6,057 nucleotides of DNA from Bacillota bacterium (GTDB lineage: Bacteria > Bacillota > Dehalobacteriia > UBA4068). Location: contig WRKD01000096.1 in the NCBI GenBank assembly GCA_009778255.1, positions 1-6,057 of the forward strand, given 5' to 3'. The position numbers and the translations under genes are program-made. Below, one piece after another: positions 5,782-6,057 of this stretch (position 1 is the first letter of the stretch; every line of letters begins with the position of its first letter). Below the pieces are notes generated by a model, which was given only the letters and a program-made list of their open reading frames with translations, ran no database searches and was not told the DNA's origin.

Positions 5782-6057
5782 ATGCTTTACACAAGTATAC
5801 AAACAGAACACAGTGCCACCATGCGGGCAGCAGAATTGATGTCGGCGGCGGCTCGTACCGCCCCCAAAGCCTGCGGTATCGATCTCATTGAAATTATGGT
5901 TGTGGACGGTGAGGATAAAGATAGGTTAGCCTCTGCTATGCGGCAAATCGGCGAAGAAAAAGGCAGGCCCTTTTTCATCCGCGACGCGGGTAATATCGAC
6001 GCCTGTCACTGCGTGGTTTTGATTGGCGCCGCTGTGAAGCCGCGCGGCTTGGATTGC
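5782..6057 (+). CDS. DUF2148 ferredoxin-domain protein, N-terminal half (truncated by window edge)
   Basis: The ATG at 5782 opens a frame of 92 codons that reaches the right edge without a stop; family members are usually about 170-190 residues. The visible part matches the DUF2148 family through AARTAPKACGIDLIE (23-37), VVDGEDKDRLASAM (40-53), FFIRDAGNID (64-73) and VVLIGAAVKPRGLDC (78-92). In this family a cysteine-rich segment (CGxCG and further cysteines) follows just beyond this point and is thought to hold an iron-sulphur cluster; it is outside the window. These proteins occur mainly in anaerobes and their reaction is not established. GGGG (5771-5774) lies seven bases before the start. 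The 46-bp gap after the DUF1905 gene shows no terminator, so this is probably the fourth gene of the operon that begins with the nitroreductase. Confidence 0.85.
   Translation, partial: MLYTSIQTEHSATMRAAELMSAAARTAPKACGIDLIEIMVVDGEDKDRLASAMRQIGEEKGRPFFIRDAGNIDACHCVVLIGAAVKPRGLDC

Noticed and set aside
5748..5890. Open frame starting at the ATG at 5748, overlapping the DUF2148 start
   Set aside because: It is in a different frame from the recognisable DUF2148 protein, has no ribosome site and no family resemblance.

Overview
The window looks like chromosomal DNA of an anaerobic, moderately low-GC Firmicute, probably of the Clostridia. Reasons: strong AGGAGG-type ribosome binding sites, near-consensus sigma-A promoters with 17-18 bp spacers, a secreted protein built from surface-protein modules typical of that phylum, and a DUF2148 ferredoxin-type gene, a family found mostly in anaerobes. 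This is an inference from style and gene content. No rRNA, tRNA, CRISPR array, insertion sequence, attachment site or origin was seen.

Layout. (1) Positions 1-991, minus strand: an unknown four-helix membrane protein (551-991), then the N-terminal 160 residues of a CopA-type copper P1B-ATPase that runs off the left edge (1-482). (2) Positions 992-1186: a 195-bp divergent intergenic region with one good promoter facing each way. (3) Positions 1187-4048, plus strand: a 953-residue exported M28-family zinc peptidase, apparently a single-gene unit with its own promoter and a strong terminator at 4123-4157. It carries a surface-protein module at the N-terminus, a cohesin-like domain after the catalytic region, and a distinctive C-terminal module of about 85 residues. 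(4) Positions 4229-6057, plus strand: a promoter with a near-palindrome at its start site, then four closely spaced genes. These encode a TM-type nitroreductase, an ArsC/Spx-fold thioredoxin-like protein, a DUF1905 protein whose start overlaps the preceding stop, and the N-terminal half of a DUF2148 ferredoxin-domain protein cut by the right edge.

How the parts may work together. The left unit suggests copper export. The peptidase probably works outside the cell on peptides, possibly held in a larger assembly through its cohesin-like domain. The right-hand operon joins a flavoprotein, a CxxC thiol protein and an iron-sulphur protein family, which hints at redox or stress handling, but its substrate cannot be read from the sequence. 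The strongest leads are the peptidase architecture with its C-terminal module, and the candidate operator in front of the redox operon.
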